A DNA stretch of 64,000 nucleotides from NCBI GenBank assembly GCA_041946685.1, contig JBHGAV010000004.1, positions 50,672-114,671 of the forward strand. Direction: 5' to 3'. Every line of letters starts with the position of its first letter. Position 1 is the first letter of the stretch. The position numbers and the translations under genes are program-made. The DNA is from JBHGAV01 sp041946685 (GTDB lineage: Bacteria; Acidobacteriota; Terriglobia; Bryobacterales; Bryobacteraceae). The notes beneath the pieces were generated by a model, which was not told the DNA's origin, made no database searches, and saw only the letters and a program-made list of their open reading frames with translations. Below, in pieces: positions 33,427 through 42,562 of the stretch.

Positions 33427-34785
33427 TCACGAGCAGACATAACCGATCATGAAGCGGTAATCCGGCGACCGGGGGAGGACGTAGGGCTGCTCGACTCCCG
33501 GCATGCCGAAGGTCCAGATTGCCTCTATGTAGAAACTGGCGCCGGCAACGTCCGACTTTGGATAAATGTAGCGGTCGATCCAATTCTGGACTTCGCCCTG
33601 ATTCCTGGCCGCGGCCGAGAGCCCCCACACGTGCTCGGGTTCGATCGCCTCCTCCCAGATCTTCAGGAAGAAGGTGTCTGTCGACGGGTCGCGCCTGGCA
33701 CTGGGCATGCAAAACTCGCTGCCGCCGCCGGGCACTGGGGCCCCCGGCCGCACCGGCAGGCAGACCTGGGTGGACAGGAATGCGTCTTGGAAGGTGCGTT
33801 CGGAGGGGGCGGTCGTCCCCTCGTACACCACGCTCACCGCGGGCCCCTCGTTGGTTTCGATCCACTGCTGGAACGTCGAATCGGGGAAACTCAACACCGG
33901 GTCCACCTTTCCGTAAAGCATGAAGTTCTTGGGCGCGGTCACGCATCTGGCGCCCAGGAACTTGCGGATTGTCTCGAGGATGAAATCGAGCTTCCCGAAA
34001 TTGCAGGCGCGGAATTCCACCCGGTCAAGCTGACCCTGAAGCGCCTCCCGGGTGGCGATGATTCGCTCCAGGGTTTCCCGGCTCACGAACAGTTGGTATT
34101 CCGCGACGTTCCGCAAATACTGCTCGCGAGGATAACGTTCCAGAATCGCAAGCAGGCCGGAGCGGATCTCCGCCAGCCAGCGGCCGATCCGCCCGCTGTC
34201 CGCCTGTGGCGGTGGTGTGCCTCGCGGCGTGCTGCCGGTGAACGCGCCGAGGAAGAGGTTCCACCGCTCCAGGAACTGCCGCCATTCTTCCGATCGCTGT
34301 TCCGCGTCTCCCATCTGGCGGATCTCCTCGGCCCAGTCGAAAGCGTCCAGGAATCCCTGGTAGTCCGTTCCTCCCAGGTCGTTCCGTATGAACCGCACCC
34401 AAGTCGCCAGGTCCCGCGCCGGCTGAATCTCCCTGTCCGCCCTGCGCATGTTCGCCGCACAGTCACAGATGGCCGTGAGCGCCGCTGTCGTGGCGCTGGC
34501 ACTACGGCTTCCCCTCGCCGCCGGGCCGATCGGCATGACCATGCCGTCGCCGTCTCTCCCCACCACACCGTGCGTAAGAACCAGGGCGACGCTGGGGACC
34601 GGCGGCGCGGCCAGAGCTTCCAGCAGCTTGAGCAGAGTCATCCCTTCCATCCGGACGATCTCTTCCGGGTCGATCTCCATGTCCCATTCCGGCAAAGCGG
34701 AGGGCTCGCGCGGGAACATGCGATAGTACGCGTCCGCATTCTTGCCCGCCCTGGCGGAGTAGTCGATGATGACTCGCACTCCCAT
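33427..34785 (-). CDS. Unknown protein with caspase-like His/Cys motifs, between clpV and vgrG
   Basis: I do not recognise this 452-residue protein as a family member. It has no signal peptide or membrane helix. Its N-terminus (VRVIIDYSARAGKNADAYY) looks like the first strand of an alpha/beta fold. Two motifs recall clan CD (caspase/CHAT-like) peptidases: SVALVLTHGVVG, with His72-Gly73 after a hydrophobic strand, and RVEFRACNFGKLDFI, with Cys261 after a second strand followed by GARCVTAP. The spacing of about 190 residues is longer than usual because of an inserted helical segment (about 130-225). It sits 18 nt after clpV and 20 nt before vgrG, the classic place for an effector or an effector adaptor. 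Protease activity is a hypothesis. Confidence 0.55.
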   Translation of the reverse strand: MGVRVIIDYSARAGKNADAYYRMFPREPSALPEWDMEIDPEEIVRMEGMTLLKLLEALAAPPVPSVALVLTHGVVGRDGDGMVMPIGPAARGSRSASATTAALTAICDCAANMRRADREIQPARDLATWVRFIRNDLGGTDYQGFLDAFDWAEEIRQMGDAEQRSEEWRQFLERWNLFLGAFTGSTPRGTPPPQADSGRIGRWLAEIRSGLLAILERYPREQYLRNVAEYQLFVSRETLERIIATREALQGQLDRVEFRACNFGKLDFILETIRKFLGARCVTAPKNFMLYGKVDPVLSFPDSTFQQWIETNEGPAVSVVYEGTTAPSERTFQDAFLSTQVCLPVRPGAPVPGGGSEFCMPSARRDPSTDTFFLKIWEEAIEPEHVWGLSAAARNQGEVQNWIDRYIYPKSDVAGASFYIEAIWTFGMPGVEQPYVLPRSPDYRFMIGYVCS

Positions 34786-34803
34786 GGCCGCGGAAGACGT
34801 CCT

Positions 34804-37422
34804 CTACTCGAAAACGAACCGCCCGTCCGCTCCCACGCTCACCCGCAGGCTGTGGATCCTCTTTCCCTCGGCCATGTAGGACAGCAGGAGCCGGGAGATG
34901 TCGGGCAGCATCGAGTTGGTCAGCACGTTGTCCACGTTGCGCGCGCCGCTCTCAACCTCGGTGCAGCGGCCGGCAACGGCGTCCACCAGCGCCGAATCGT
35001 AAGCCAGTTCGATCCGGTGGTTCTCCATCATCCGGCGCTTGATCTTGCCCAGCTTCAACTCGATGATCCGCTTCAGAGCTTCGTCGCGGACGGGGTAGTA
35101 AGGCACGATCACCATGCGGCCCAGAAACGCCGGCTTGAAGATCTTGTTCAGCTCGGGCTTGAGGGCCTTCACCAGCCCCTCCGGCGTGGGCATCGTCTCG
35201 GGATCGGCGCACAGCTTCATCATCGCGTCCGTGCATGCGTTGGTGGTCAGGATGATGATCGTGTTCTTGAAGTCGATTTCGCGCCCCTCGCCGTCCTCCA
35301 TCATCCCCTTGTCGAACACCTGGTAGAACAGCTCCAGCACGTCCGGGTGCGCCTTCTCCACCTCGTCCAGCAGGACCACGGAATACGGCCGCCGCCTCAC
35401 AGCCTCGGTCAGCACTCCGCCTTCGCCGTAGCCCACGTATCCCGGAGGCGAGCCCTTGAGCGTCGAGACCGTATGCGCCTCCTGGAACTCCGACATGTTG
35501 ATCGTGATCAGGTTGCGCTCCCCGCCGTAGAGCAGGTCCGAGAGCGCCAGCGCCGTTTCCGTCTTGCCGACCCCGCTCGGCCCGATCAGCATGAACACCC
35601 CGATCGGCTTGCCCGGGTCCTCCAGGCGGGCGCGCGAGGCCGCAATGCGCTGCCCAATCACATGAAGCGCGTGATCCTGCCCGATGACGCGCTTGCCCAG
35701 GTGCGACTCCAGCTCGAGGACCAGCGAGATCTCGTCGGTCAGCATCTTGCCGACCGGGATTCCGGTCCAGGCGGAGATTACCTCGCTTACGATCTGCTCG
35801 TCCGTACACACCCGCATGAGGGGCGAGTCGCCGCCCAGCGCGTCCAACTCCGCATTCAGTTTGTTCAGTTCCTGGCGGAGCGCGTCCCCGTCGCCGGCCG
35901 CCGCCTTCTCCAGTTGATCGCGCACGTCGCGGATCTTGCCCACCAGTTCGGTCGTCTTCCGCCACTTCTCGTTGACCGCGGCCAGCTTGGCCTCCACCTC
36001 GCTCTTCTGCTTGGCGATCTGGGCCAGCCGTTCGGTATGGTCGCTGCCCGCGGCGGCTTCACGCGTCAGGATGCGCTCCTGCACGGCCAGGTCGTCCAGT
36101 TGCCGGGTCAGGTCTTCGACTGCGGCGGGCGTCGCGCTCTGCCCCAGGCTGAGCCGCGCGCACGCCGTGTCCAGCACGCTGACGGCCTTGTCGGGCAACT
36201 GGCGTCCGGCCAGGTAGCGGTGGGAGAGCTTCACGGCCGAGGTCACGGCCTCGTGCAGGATCCTCACGCCGTGGTGCTTCTCCAGGGAGTCCCCGATGCC
36301 CCGCAACATGACCATGCACTGCTCCTCGGTCGGCTCCTCCACCTTCACCACCTGGAACCGCCGCGCCAGTGCGGCGTCCTTCTCGAAGAACTTCTTGTAC
36401 TCGGACCAGGTCGTCGCCGCGATGGTGCGCAGTTCGCCGCGGGCCAACGCGGGTTTCAGCAGGTTGGCCGCATCGTTCTGTCCGGCCTGCCCTCCGGCCC
36501 CGATCATGGTATGGGCCTCGTCGATGAAGAGAATGATCGGAGTGGGCGAGGCTTTCACCTCTTCGATCAGGCCCTTGAGCCGGTTCTCGAATTCGCCCTT
36601 CACCCCCGCGCCCGCCTGAAGCAGCGCCAGGTCCAGCGTCCGGATGGTCACATTACGCAGCGGAGGAGGAACGTCGCCCTTGACCACCCGCAGCGCGAAG
36701 CCCTCGACCACGGCCGTCTTGCCGACGCCCGCCTCGCCCGTCAGGATCGGGTTGTTCTGCCGCCTCCGCATGAGAATGTCGATGATCTGCCTCACCTCGT
36801 GATCCCGGCCCAGCACCGGATCGATCTTGCCGTTCCTGGCGTTCTCGGTGAGATTGACCGTGTACTGGTCCAGGTTCGGAGTCTTGCCGCCCGCCGCTGC
36901 CGGCTTGGCGGCCGCCCCGGGCGCGGCGGCCCGCGCCGCGACGGCGTCCTCCTGCGAGCCGGAGACGATGGCCAGAAAGTCCTTCTTCAGGCTCTCGGCC
37001 TGGATCTTCTGGAACTCCTTGCTCGTGTCGCGCATCAGGCGCGCCAGTTCCTCGTTGGCCGTCAGGGCGAGGATGGTGAAGCCGGATCGGATCTGGGCCG
37101 CGTCGTAGTCGATCGACCCGATGGTCCAGGCTTCCGTGAGCATCTTCATCAGGCTTGGGCTCAGCACCGGCGTCCTGGCGTTACCGCTCTTGAGCTTGTC
37201 GAGCGCACGCCCCAGTTCACCGGTGAGGCGCGACTTGTCCACCTCGAAGAACGACAGGATCTTGTAGAAGTCGCTGCCGGTGGCGTCCAGCAGCTTCGTC
37301 AGATAGTGCTCGATCTCGATGTCGTAGTGTGTGCGCGAAAGGCACAGGCCCGCGGCCGCTTCCAGCGCGCTCCGCGTTGGCTCGTTCAGCTTCGCGATGA
37401 GAGATTTCAGATTGACGGCCAT
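34804..37422 (-). CDS. clpV: T6SS sheath-disassembly ATPase ClpV (TssH)
   Basis: ClpV is a double-ring AAA+ ATPase that disassembles the contracted TssB/TssC sheath so it can be reused. The 872-residue protein has a Clp N-domain of the ClpV type (ALEAAAGLCLSRTHYDIEIEHYL). The first ATPase domain has Walker A GEAGVGKTAVVEG near 228-240, a central coiled coil follows (about 410-525), and the second ATPase has GPSGVGKTETALALSDLL near 613-630. The VCTDEQIVSEVISAWTGIPV linker is typical of ClpB/ClpV. Context inside the T6SS operon separates it from housekeeping ClpB. GAGGAGG precedes ATG 37422, and tssG ends 18 nt upstream. Confidence 0.94.
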   Translation of the reverse strand: MAVNLKSLIAKLNEPTRSALEAAAGLCLSRTHYDIEIEHYLTKLLDATGSDFYKILSFFEVDKSRLTGELGRALDKLKSGNARTPVLSPSLMKMLTEAWTIGSIDYDAAQIRSGFTILALTANEELARLMRDTSKEFQKIQAESLKKDFLAIVSGSQEDAVAARAAAPGAAAKPAAAGGKTPNLDQYTVNLTENARNGKIDPVLGRDHEVRQIIDILMRRRQNNPILTGEAGVGKTAVVEGFALRVVKGDVPPPLRNVTIRTLDLALLQAGAGVKGEFENRLKGLIEEVKASPTPIILFIDEAHTMIGAGGQAGQNDAANLLKPALARGELRTIAATTWSEYKKFFEKDAALARRFQVVKVEEPTEEQCMVMLRGIGDSLEKHHGVRILHEAVTSAVKLSHRYLAGRQLPDKAVSVLDTACARLSLGQSATPAAVEDLTRQLDDLAVQERILTREAAAGSDHTERLAQIAKQKSEVEAKLAAVNEKWRKTTELVGKIRDVRDQLEKAAAGDGDALRQELNKLNAELDALGGDSPLMRVCTDEQIVSEVISAWTGIPVGKMLTDEISLVLELESHLGKRVIGQDHALHVIGQRIAASRARLEDPGKPIGVFMLIGPSGVGKTETALALSDLLYGGERNLITINMSEFQEAHTVSTLKGSPPGYVGYGEGGVLTEAVRRRPYSVVLLDEVEKAHPDVLELFYQVFDKGMMEDGEGREIDFKNTIIILTTNACTDAMMKLCADPETMPTPEGLVKALKPELNKIFKPAFLGRMVIVPYYPVRDEALKRIIELKLGKIKRRMMENHRIELAYDSALVDAVAGRCTEVESGARNVDNVLTNSMLPDISRLLLSYMAEGKRIHSLRVSVGADGRFVFE

Positions 37423-37440
37423 GCTTGCCTCCTCTTCACT

Positions 37441-38475
37441 CTACAGCCGCAGAATGGTATCGGCTGGGTCCCGGCCGATCGGCGCCGACTTGACCCATGT
37501 GGCCCAGCCCAAACGGGGCGCCTCGCGCCCCTCGGCCCCCAGAACGCACGCGGGGACCTCTCTTCGCTCCAGAATCAGTTGCACTTCGAAATCCAGCTCG
37601 TCGCCGGCGTAAAACCTTGTGATGGCCTTGAGCGGGCCGTATGCCGTACCGGTGGGCAGGAAATCCAGGTAGCGGTCCAGCGGCAGCGGCCCCAGCCTGA
37701 GGCGCACGCCGGACTGGAGGTCCCACACCTCGTCCCCGATGACCGCTCCGCCCCCAAGCTGCTCGGAAAGATCGCCGGCGTCCTCCAAGCGCGTCTGCGT
37801 CTCGCGGTCCAGGCTCCGCCACACCCCCACGAACTGCTCCACCTCCACCGGCACGTCGAAGTAGTCCTCCAGGAGTTGCTCCAATCCCGCCGCCGAGCGG
37901 GGTTGCGGGCCTAGCAGCCCCGCGTAGAAGGCCAGCGAGTCGTCCCGCACCGCCTGCCGTCCCGCCAATCCCGGCGTCCCGAGACCGAGCAGCGTCAGCA
38001 GCATGCCGGCAAAGCAACAGGCCTCCCCGCGCTCCAGGGCGATCGGAAACCGGTACTTCTCCCACGCTTGGTAGAACAGGGAAATGGCCCGGTGGTTGAA
38101 GATATCCAGGAAGCTGGCGAGCGCCGTGTCCCGCGCCCGCAACCTCTCCATCACCAGTTCGGTGTAATACAGCGGCAGCACTCCGGTCGGGCCTGTCAGC
38201 CCCATGAAGTTCACACGCATCACCGGCGGGCCGTCTTCGGGCCAGGTGAGCGACTGGATCTCGCTTGCCGGGAAAGTGAGTGTGGCGTGCGGAGAGAACC
38301 GCACCACCTCCGTCGAGGGTGCGTGAAATCGCCCCACCGGCTGGCGGCCGCCGGCCAGCCGGGTTAACAACCGCACCGCCTGGAAGAACTCGAACGAGTA
38401 GGGAGCCTCCCGCAGCCGCGCCGGGATGTTCGCGGGGGCTACAGCAAGATCGCGTGCCCCGCCCTCGGTGGCCAC
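37441..38475 (-). CDS. tssG: T6SS baseplate protein TssG
   Basis: TssG is part of the baseplate wedge (TssE-TssF2-TssG) on which the sheath is built. The 344-residue sequence shows family blocks: PYSFEFFQAVRLLTRLAGGRQPVG near 25-48, FMGLTGPTGVLPLYYTELVMERLRARDTAL near 90-119, and FLDIFNHRAISLFYQAWEKYRF. Near the C-terminus GPLPLDRYLDFLPTGTAYGPLKAI appears. The start overlaps the tssF end by 37 nt, an unusually long overlap, though the first ~20 residues could be dispensable. Confidence 0.92.
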   Translation of the reverse strand: MATEGGARDLAVAPANIPARLREAPYSFEFFQAVRLLTRLAGGRQPVGRFHAPSTEVVRFSPHATLTFPASEIQSLTWPEDGPPVMRVNFMGLTGPTGVLPLYYTELVMERLRARDTALASFLDIFNHRAISLFYQAWEKYRFPIALERGEACCFAGMLLTLLGLGTPGLAGRQAVRDDSLAFYAGLLGPQPRSAAGLEQLLEDYFDVPVEVEQFVGVWRSLDRETQTRLEDAGDLSEQLGGGAVIGDEVWDLQSGVRLRLGPLPLDRYLDFLPTGTAYGPLKAITRFYAGDELDFEVQLILERREVPACVLGAEGREAPRLGWATWVKSAPIGRDPADTILRL

Positions 38476-40280
38476 TGCTTGAGAGCCTCCTTCCTCTGCG
38501 GAGTCCTGACCACAAGCTGGCTGAAGCTGTTCATGGAAGCGTAGAGGCCCAGGAAGTACTCCAGAACCGCGGCGAACAGATACACGCCGCCGCCCACGAA
38601 CTGCTCCTCGTCGATCCCCATCTCGACCCTGGTCCCGCGCGCGAAGCTGATGCCGTTCTCCGAGACCACCCGCGCGAAATGCCTACGGCTCTTCACCTCC
38701 GTGATTCCCGCGATCTGCTTTTCCAGGTGCGTAGAATCGGAGAAGTTGTAGAGCCTCAGTATCTCCTGGAGCGCCTCCTTGCCTTCTTCGACCAGCGAGA
38801 GGTAGTTCAGCGACATCTGGGAGATCAAGCGCCAGAGCAGCTCTTTGCCCAGCGGCGGCCTGAGCGTGGGTGTGGGCTTGCGCAGCGCCACGATCCTCTT
38901 GATCGCGGCGGCGCCCTCGAGCTCGAAATCCCCTCGCTCGCGGCCGAACGGCAGCTTGGCCGGCAGGTCCCGGTTGCTGCACGTGCACCGCACGGTCAGC
39001 GAGTCCAGATCGGGATGAACCGGCCTGCCCCCCAGGTCCGCCAGGGACAGCCAGATCTCCGTCCCCTCGTCGTTGATGCGGCCGGACGGGCGCCGGGTGG
39101 CGTTCCAGAACACCCGCTTGCCGTCCCCAGCCTTCGCGTGCCGGTAGGAGAAGAACGGCTCGTAGCGCCGGACCTCCTGCGTCTGCGGATTCGAGCTGAC
39201 CACCTCGTCGACCGAGAAGATCTCCAGCGCATTTCTCCGGCGGGCATCCGGAACCACCGGATACTCGTAGCGGGTCTGATCCAGCAGGATCGGCTCGCTG
39301 GTGTGCGGGAACAGGTTGATGACCGGCGACGCGTTCGGCCGGAACGTCTTGGCGGAAACCCCGGCTTCCAGCATCTGCTGCCGCTCGCCTCGCTCGAAAG
39401 GGGAGATCAGCAGCAGCAGCTCGACTTTCTCCCCGAAGCCGGCGCCCGCCACAGCCTTCAAACCGCTCAGCTCCAGGAAGAAGAACTTCTCGGGAAAGGC
39501 GAAGTACTCCTGCAACAGCCGGTAGCCGGCAAACGAGCGCCGCGGGTAGGGCAGCATCGCGTCCTCTTCCCGGAAGCCCACCGGCCGCAAGCAGCCGGCC
39601 CCCAGCGTGACCGGCGGTTTCCGGGAGCCGGGCGTCGTGTCGCGGGCCACCACGCGCAGGCAATTGTTGTCGAGCAACTCGTAGAGCGCGTGCACCAGAT
39701 TGCTTTCTCCGCTCAGATAAAAGCGGAGCGCGTCCATCTCCAGCTTGCCGAACGACACGTCCGGGAAGCAGGTAAGCTCGATCCGGCAGACCGCCGCCGC
39801 GTCGGGAGCTCGCAGCGCGGGCTCCAGCCGGTCCGGCGTCTTCCACTGAGCCTCCGACACGGCGACCGGCCACAGTGTCACCGGGTAGCAGGTCCGAAAC
39901 TTGCAAGGGACCCCATCCACGGGCTTGGAGTAAAGCATCGAGCCCCGCGGAACCTCCATCGCCGTGGTCATCTTGCCCTGTTCCGGATCCAGGTGAAATT
40001 CGACGACCGTCATGGACGGGATCGGCCGCACGTAGTGGGGGTAGAGCACGCCCAGCAGCGCTTCGGAGATCTCCGGAAACTCGTCGTCGATCTTGAGATG
40101 GACCCTGGCGGCCAGAAACGCGAAGGCTTCCACCAGCCGCTCCACGTGCGGGTCTTCGCAGCGGTCCGGCTCCAGCAGCAGGCGGCCGGCGATCTTGGGG
40201 TACTTCTCGGCGAACTCTGCGCCCATCTGGCGCAGGAAGGTCAGTTCCCGCTCGTAGTAGGCCAGCAGTTCATCCCGCAC
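38439..40280 (-). CDS. tssF: T6SS baseplate protein TssF
   Basis: TssF forms the baseplate wedge with TssG and TssE. The 613 residues begin with the diagnostic MRDELLAYYERELTFLRQMG, then EFAEKYPKIAGRLLLEPDRC and DPHVERLVEAFAFLAARVHL. A conserved LLGVLYPHYVRPIPSMTVVEF follows, and the C-terminal half has LPFGRERGDFELEG and SLNYLSLVEEG. Length matches the family (~590-620). It overlaps tssE by 11 nt upstream and tssG by 37 nt downstream, so the three wedge subunits are tightly coupled. Confidence 0.95.
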   Translation of the reverse strand: MRDELLAYYERELTFLRQMGAEFAEKYPKIAGRLLLEPDRCEDPHVERLVEAFAFLAARVHLKIDDEFPEISEALLGVLYPHYVRPIPSMTVVEFHLDPEQGKMTTAMEVPRGSMLYSKPVDGVPCKFRTCYPVTLWPVAVSEAQWKTPDRLEPALRAPDAAAVCRIELTCFPDVSFGKLEMDALRFYLSGESNLVHALYELLDNNCLRVVARDTTPGSRKPPVTLGAGCLRPVGFREEDAMLPYPRRSFAGYRLLQEYFAFPEKFFFLELSGLKAVAGAGFGEKVELLLLISPFERGERQQMLEAGVSAKTFRPNASPVINLFPHTSEPILLDQTRYEYPVVPDARRRNALEIFSVDEVVSSNPQTQEVRRYEPFFSYRHAKAGDGKRVFWNATRRPSGRINDEGTEIWLSLADLGGRPVHPDLDSLTVRCTCSNRDLPAKLPFGRERGDFELEGAAAIKRIVALRKPTPTLRPPLGKELLWRLISQMSLNYLSLVEEGKEALQEILRLYNFSDSTHLEKQIAGITEVKSRRHFARVVSENGISFARGTRVEMGIDEEQFVGGGVYLFAAVLEYFLGLYASMNSFSQLVVRTPQRKEALKQWPPRAGHAILL

Positions 40281-40767
40281 TGGGCTCTCCCTTTACCTCG
40301 TACTCGCCACTGCTAAGCTCGAGCTCGGTGTCGAAGGTCAGATGCTCGGGAACCGGCTCCACGCGCAGCACGCCGTCGATCTGGAACCGCAGGACCCGGC
40401 TGGAGGCGTCGCTTGCGGGCGCAGGCGTCACGCGTATCGTTTTCAGCCTCGGCTCGAAGCTGGCCAGGGTCGACTCCATCGCCCGCGCCAGCTTCTGATA
40501 GTCGTGCCCCGTCGTCAGGCTCAGCGAGCAGATGTCCGGCAAGCCATACGTGTGCAAGGATCGTTCCAGTTCCGATGCGCCTGGAGGCGGCTCCTGAATG
40601 CAGCGACGGGTGTTCAGCAGCCACTCGATATCGCGCCGCAGGCTGGCTTTCAGCTCCCTGAGCGATTGGGCCGGGCTGGCCGGCGCCTCGGCCATGCGCC
40701 CCGGCTCGTTGTCGATGAGCCGGTCCAGCACGGACAGCTTAGCCGAACGCTCCGATCTGGCCGCCAT
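40270..40767 (-). CDS. tssE: T6SS baseplate protein TssE (gp25-like)
   Basis: TssE resembles phage T4 gp25 and starts sheath assembly on the baseplate. The 165-residue protein has LSVLDRLIDNEPG at the start and ELKASLRRDIEWLLNTRRC near 38-56. GLPDICSLSLTTGHDYQKLARAMESTLASFEPRL-type helices follow, and the C-terminal half is beta-rich. These match GPW/gp25 proteins. It overlaps tssF by 11 nt and follows tssA after 4 nt. Confidence 0.92.
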   Translation of the reverse strand: MAARSERSAKLSVLDRLIDNEPGRMAEAPASPAQSLRELKASLRRDIEWLLNTRRCIQEPPPGASELERSLHTYGLPDICSLSLTTGHDYQKLARAMESTLASFEPRLKTIRVTPAPASDASSRVLRFQIDGVLRVEPVPEHLTFDTELELSSGEYEVKGEPSAG

Positions 40768-40771
40768 GGGA

Positions 40772-42556
40772 TTACTTTGTACAGCTCAGCGCCTGAATCG
40801 GATCCAGCCGGCATATGCGGGCGTAGATCCTCTGCCTGTCCTCCGGACTGGTGCCCAGCTTGTTCAAGCAGCGCAGTAGCAGCACCAGCGGCTGGGCCAG
40901 CAGGTCCGGCGCCTCCCAATCCTCCAGGTTCCGCTGTTCGATCTCCTTCCCGATCTCCTCAAGGATCGGATACGCCACGTTCTCGTGGCCGCTCGCCATG
41001 CACACCTGCGCCAACTGTATCTTGCGCTGGAAGCGCAGACGTCCGCTCCGTGCCTTCGCGATCTCCTGGCTGAGCAGCTCGATCGCCTCCTGCGGCCGCT
41101 TCTGGCGCACGGCTTCCATCGCCAGGTCGTAGACATCCTTCGCAGGAGCCGTTTCCTGCGCGGCAGGCGCCGCCGCGGAGGGCGCCGCGGCCCCCTCCTG
41201 GGGCTCCGGCGCAGCCAGGAAAGTCTCCAGCCAGGCTTGCGTCTCCGGATTGGCCGTAGGGGTATCGTCCATCATGGTCGCCGAGCGAAGCTGCGGGTAG
41301 TCGTTCAGCAGCGTCTTCAGCTCGGCGCGCACCGCCTGGGCGATCGGCTCGTACCAGCTCCCCAGCTCCTCGCACGCCCGGACCACGTAACGCTGCAAGT
41401 CCAGCCATCCCCGCCCGCATGGGGTGGCCATCGCCGACTCAGCCGTGCCGAGGACCTCCTCCCACTGGCCGTCCAGCGCCGCCTTCTTCAGTCTCTGCCG
41501 GACCTCCGTCGGTGGCGCCTCCAGCAACGCCTCGTCCAGCCCCGTCCCGCCCGCGCGCAACTCCCCCCAGCGCAGCCCGCGCAGCAGCAGGTACGGCACC
41601 GGGCTGTACGGAGACTGCTTGCGGAGGTATTCGGCCGCCGAAGCGATGCGTTGGATGGCGTCCGCCTCATCGGCCGGCTCGGCCGCGAGCGGTTCGGGAG
41701 AGGGCGCTGGCGCGACATGCGCCGCGGCCTGAGCCGCCGGTGCCTGCCAGATGCCTGCCTCCTCCGCTGCCGGCGGGGTTTCCGCCGGCGACACCACGCC
41801 CCGCTTGGCCAGGAGGATCCTGATCGTCTGCTGGATGTCCTCGATCGCGTTTCTCAGGGGCCCGAAGCTCGGAGCCGCGTCGCCGAACCGCTCATCGGAA
41901 ACGTGGCCCAGCGCCTCCAACGCTTCCAGCACCCGGCCGAGACCGGCTTGCTGGGCTGTCGAGAACTCGGTCGGAGTCGCGGCGAAGGCATCGTCGAATT
42001 CTTCCGGCGTCAGCTTCCCGTCGGCCAGCGCCGCCTCCCGCAGCTTGCTCTTGGCCTCGTTTCCCGAAGCATCCGCTTCGTAGGGGACGCTCCGCGAATC
42101 CTTGTAGGCCAGCCAGCTCAGCCCGCTCTCGGTGATGGGGACCTGCCGGGCCGCCTCGTCGAGCCTTGTTCCGACCCACTCCAGAGGCGTCGCGCGCAAC
42201 TCCGCGTCGCCGTCCTCCAGCTCCGGGTACAGGCCGTCCCAGAAGTTCTCGATCAGCCCGCGCAACAGGTCCAGCCCGTCGGCGAGGCCGTCGAAGCCGT
42301 GCTGTTTGAGCAGCGCTTCGGTCAGCCAGGCGGCAAGCTGAAGGTCCTTGGTTTTCTTGGTGAGTGCATCCGTGGTGAGCTTGATGACCTGGACGTAGTC
42401 GGCCTTCTTGACTTCGTGCCGCCATTCGCCCTGAGGTATCTCCTCTTCCTGGCGGCGCGCTTCCTTGATCTTGTCGTAGACCGGCGAGTAGTACAGGTTC
42501 TCGCCGCAGGGGGATGGGCCGGGGATCGGATCTAAGAGGTTGCCGGGGAGAGGCAT
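40772..42556 (-). CDS. tssA: T6SS cap/assembly protein TssA (ImpA family)
   Basis: TssA proteins guide polymerisation of the tube and sheath. The 594-residue protein has the ImpA N-terminal domain: LLDPIPGPSPCGENLYYSPVYDKI near 7-30, then DVQVIKLTTDALTKKTKDLQLAAWLTEALLKQHG-type helices and GLIENFWDGLYPELEDGD. A Pro/Ala-rich linker (about 265-295) leads to a C-terminal region resembling the VasJ-type half (ASAAEYLRKQSPYSPVPYLLLRGLRW and LDEALLEAPPTEVRQRL). A second linker precedes the helical end. The layout is the long TssA class. It lies 6 nt after tagJ and 4 nt before tssE. Confidence 0.9.
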   Translation of the reverse strand: MPLPGNLLDPIPGPSPCGENLYYSPVYDKIKEARRQEEEIPQGEWRHEVKKADYVQVIKLTTDALTKKTKDLQLAAWLTEALLKQHGFDGLADGLDLLRGLIENFWDGLYPELEDGDAELRATPLEWVGTRLDEAARQVPITESGLSWLAYKDSRSVPYEADASGNEAKSKLREAALADGKLTPEEFDDAFAATPTEFSTAQQAGLGRVLEALEALGHVSDERFGDAAPSFGPLRNAIEDIQQTIRILLAKRGVVSPAETPPAAEEAGIWQAPAAQAAAHVAPAPSPEPLAAEPADEADAIQRIASAAEYLRKQSPYSPVPYLLLRGLRWGELRAGGTGLDEALLEAPPTEVRQRLKKAALDGQWEEVLGTAESAMATPCGRGWLDLQRYVVRACEELGSWYEPIAQAVRAELKTLLNDYPQLRSATMMDDTPTANPETQAWLETFLAAPEPQEGAAAPSAAAPAAQETAPAKDVYDLAMEAVRQKRPQEAIELLSQEIAKARSGRLRFQRKIQLAQVCMASGHENVAYPILEEIGKEIEQRNLEDWEAPDLLAQPLVLLLRCLNKLGTSPEDRQRIYARICRLDPIQALSCTK

Positions 42557-42562
42557 TTTCCG

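Noticed and set aside
33407..33946. N-terminal extension of VgrG
   Set aside because: It overlaps the caspase-like gene in another frame. The VgrG family N-terminus and a ribosome site are at ATG 33406.
33631..37914. Very long open frame (over 1400 codons) on the plus strand opposite clpV and neighbours
   Set aside because: It is the antisense shadow of clpV and adjacent genes in GC-rich DNA. It spans several real genes, is rich in Arg, His and Gln, and has no domain.
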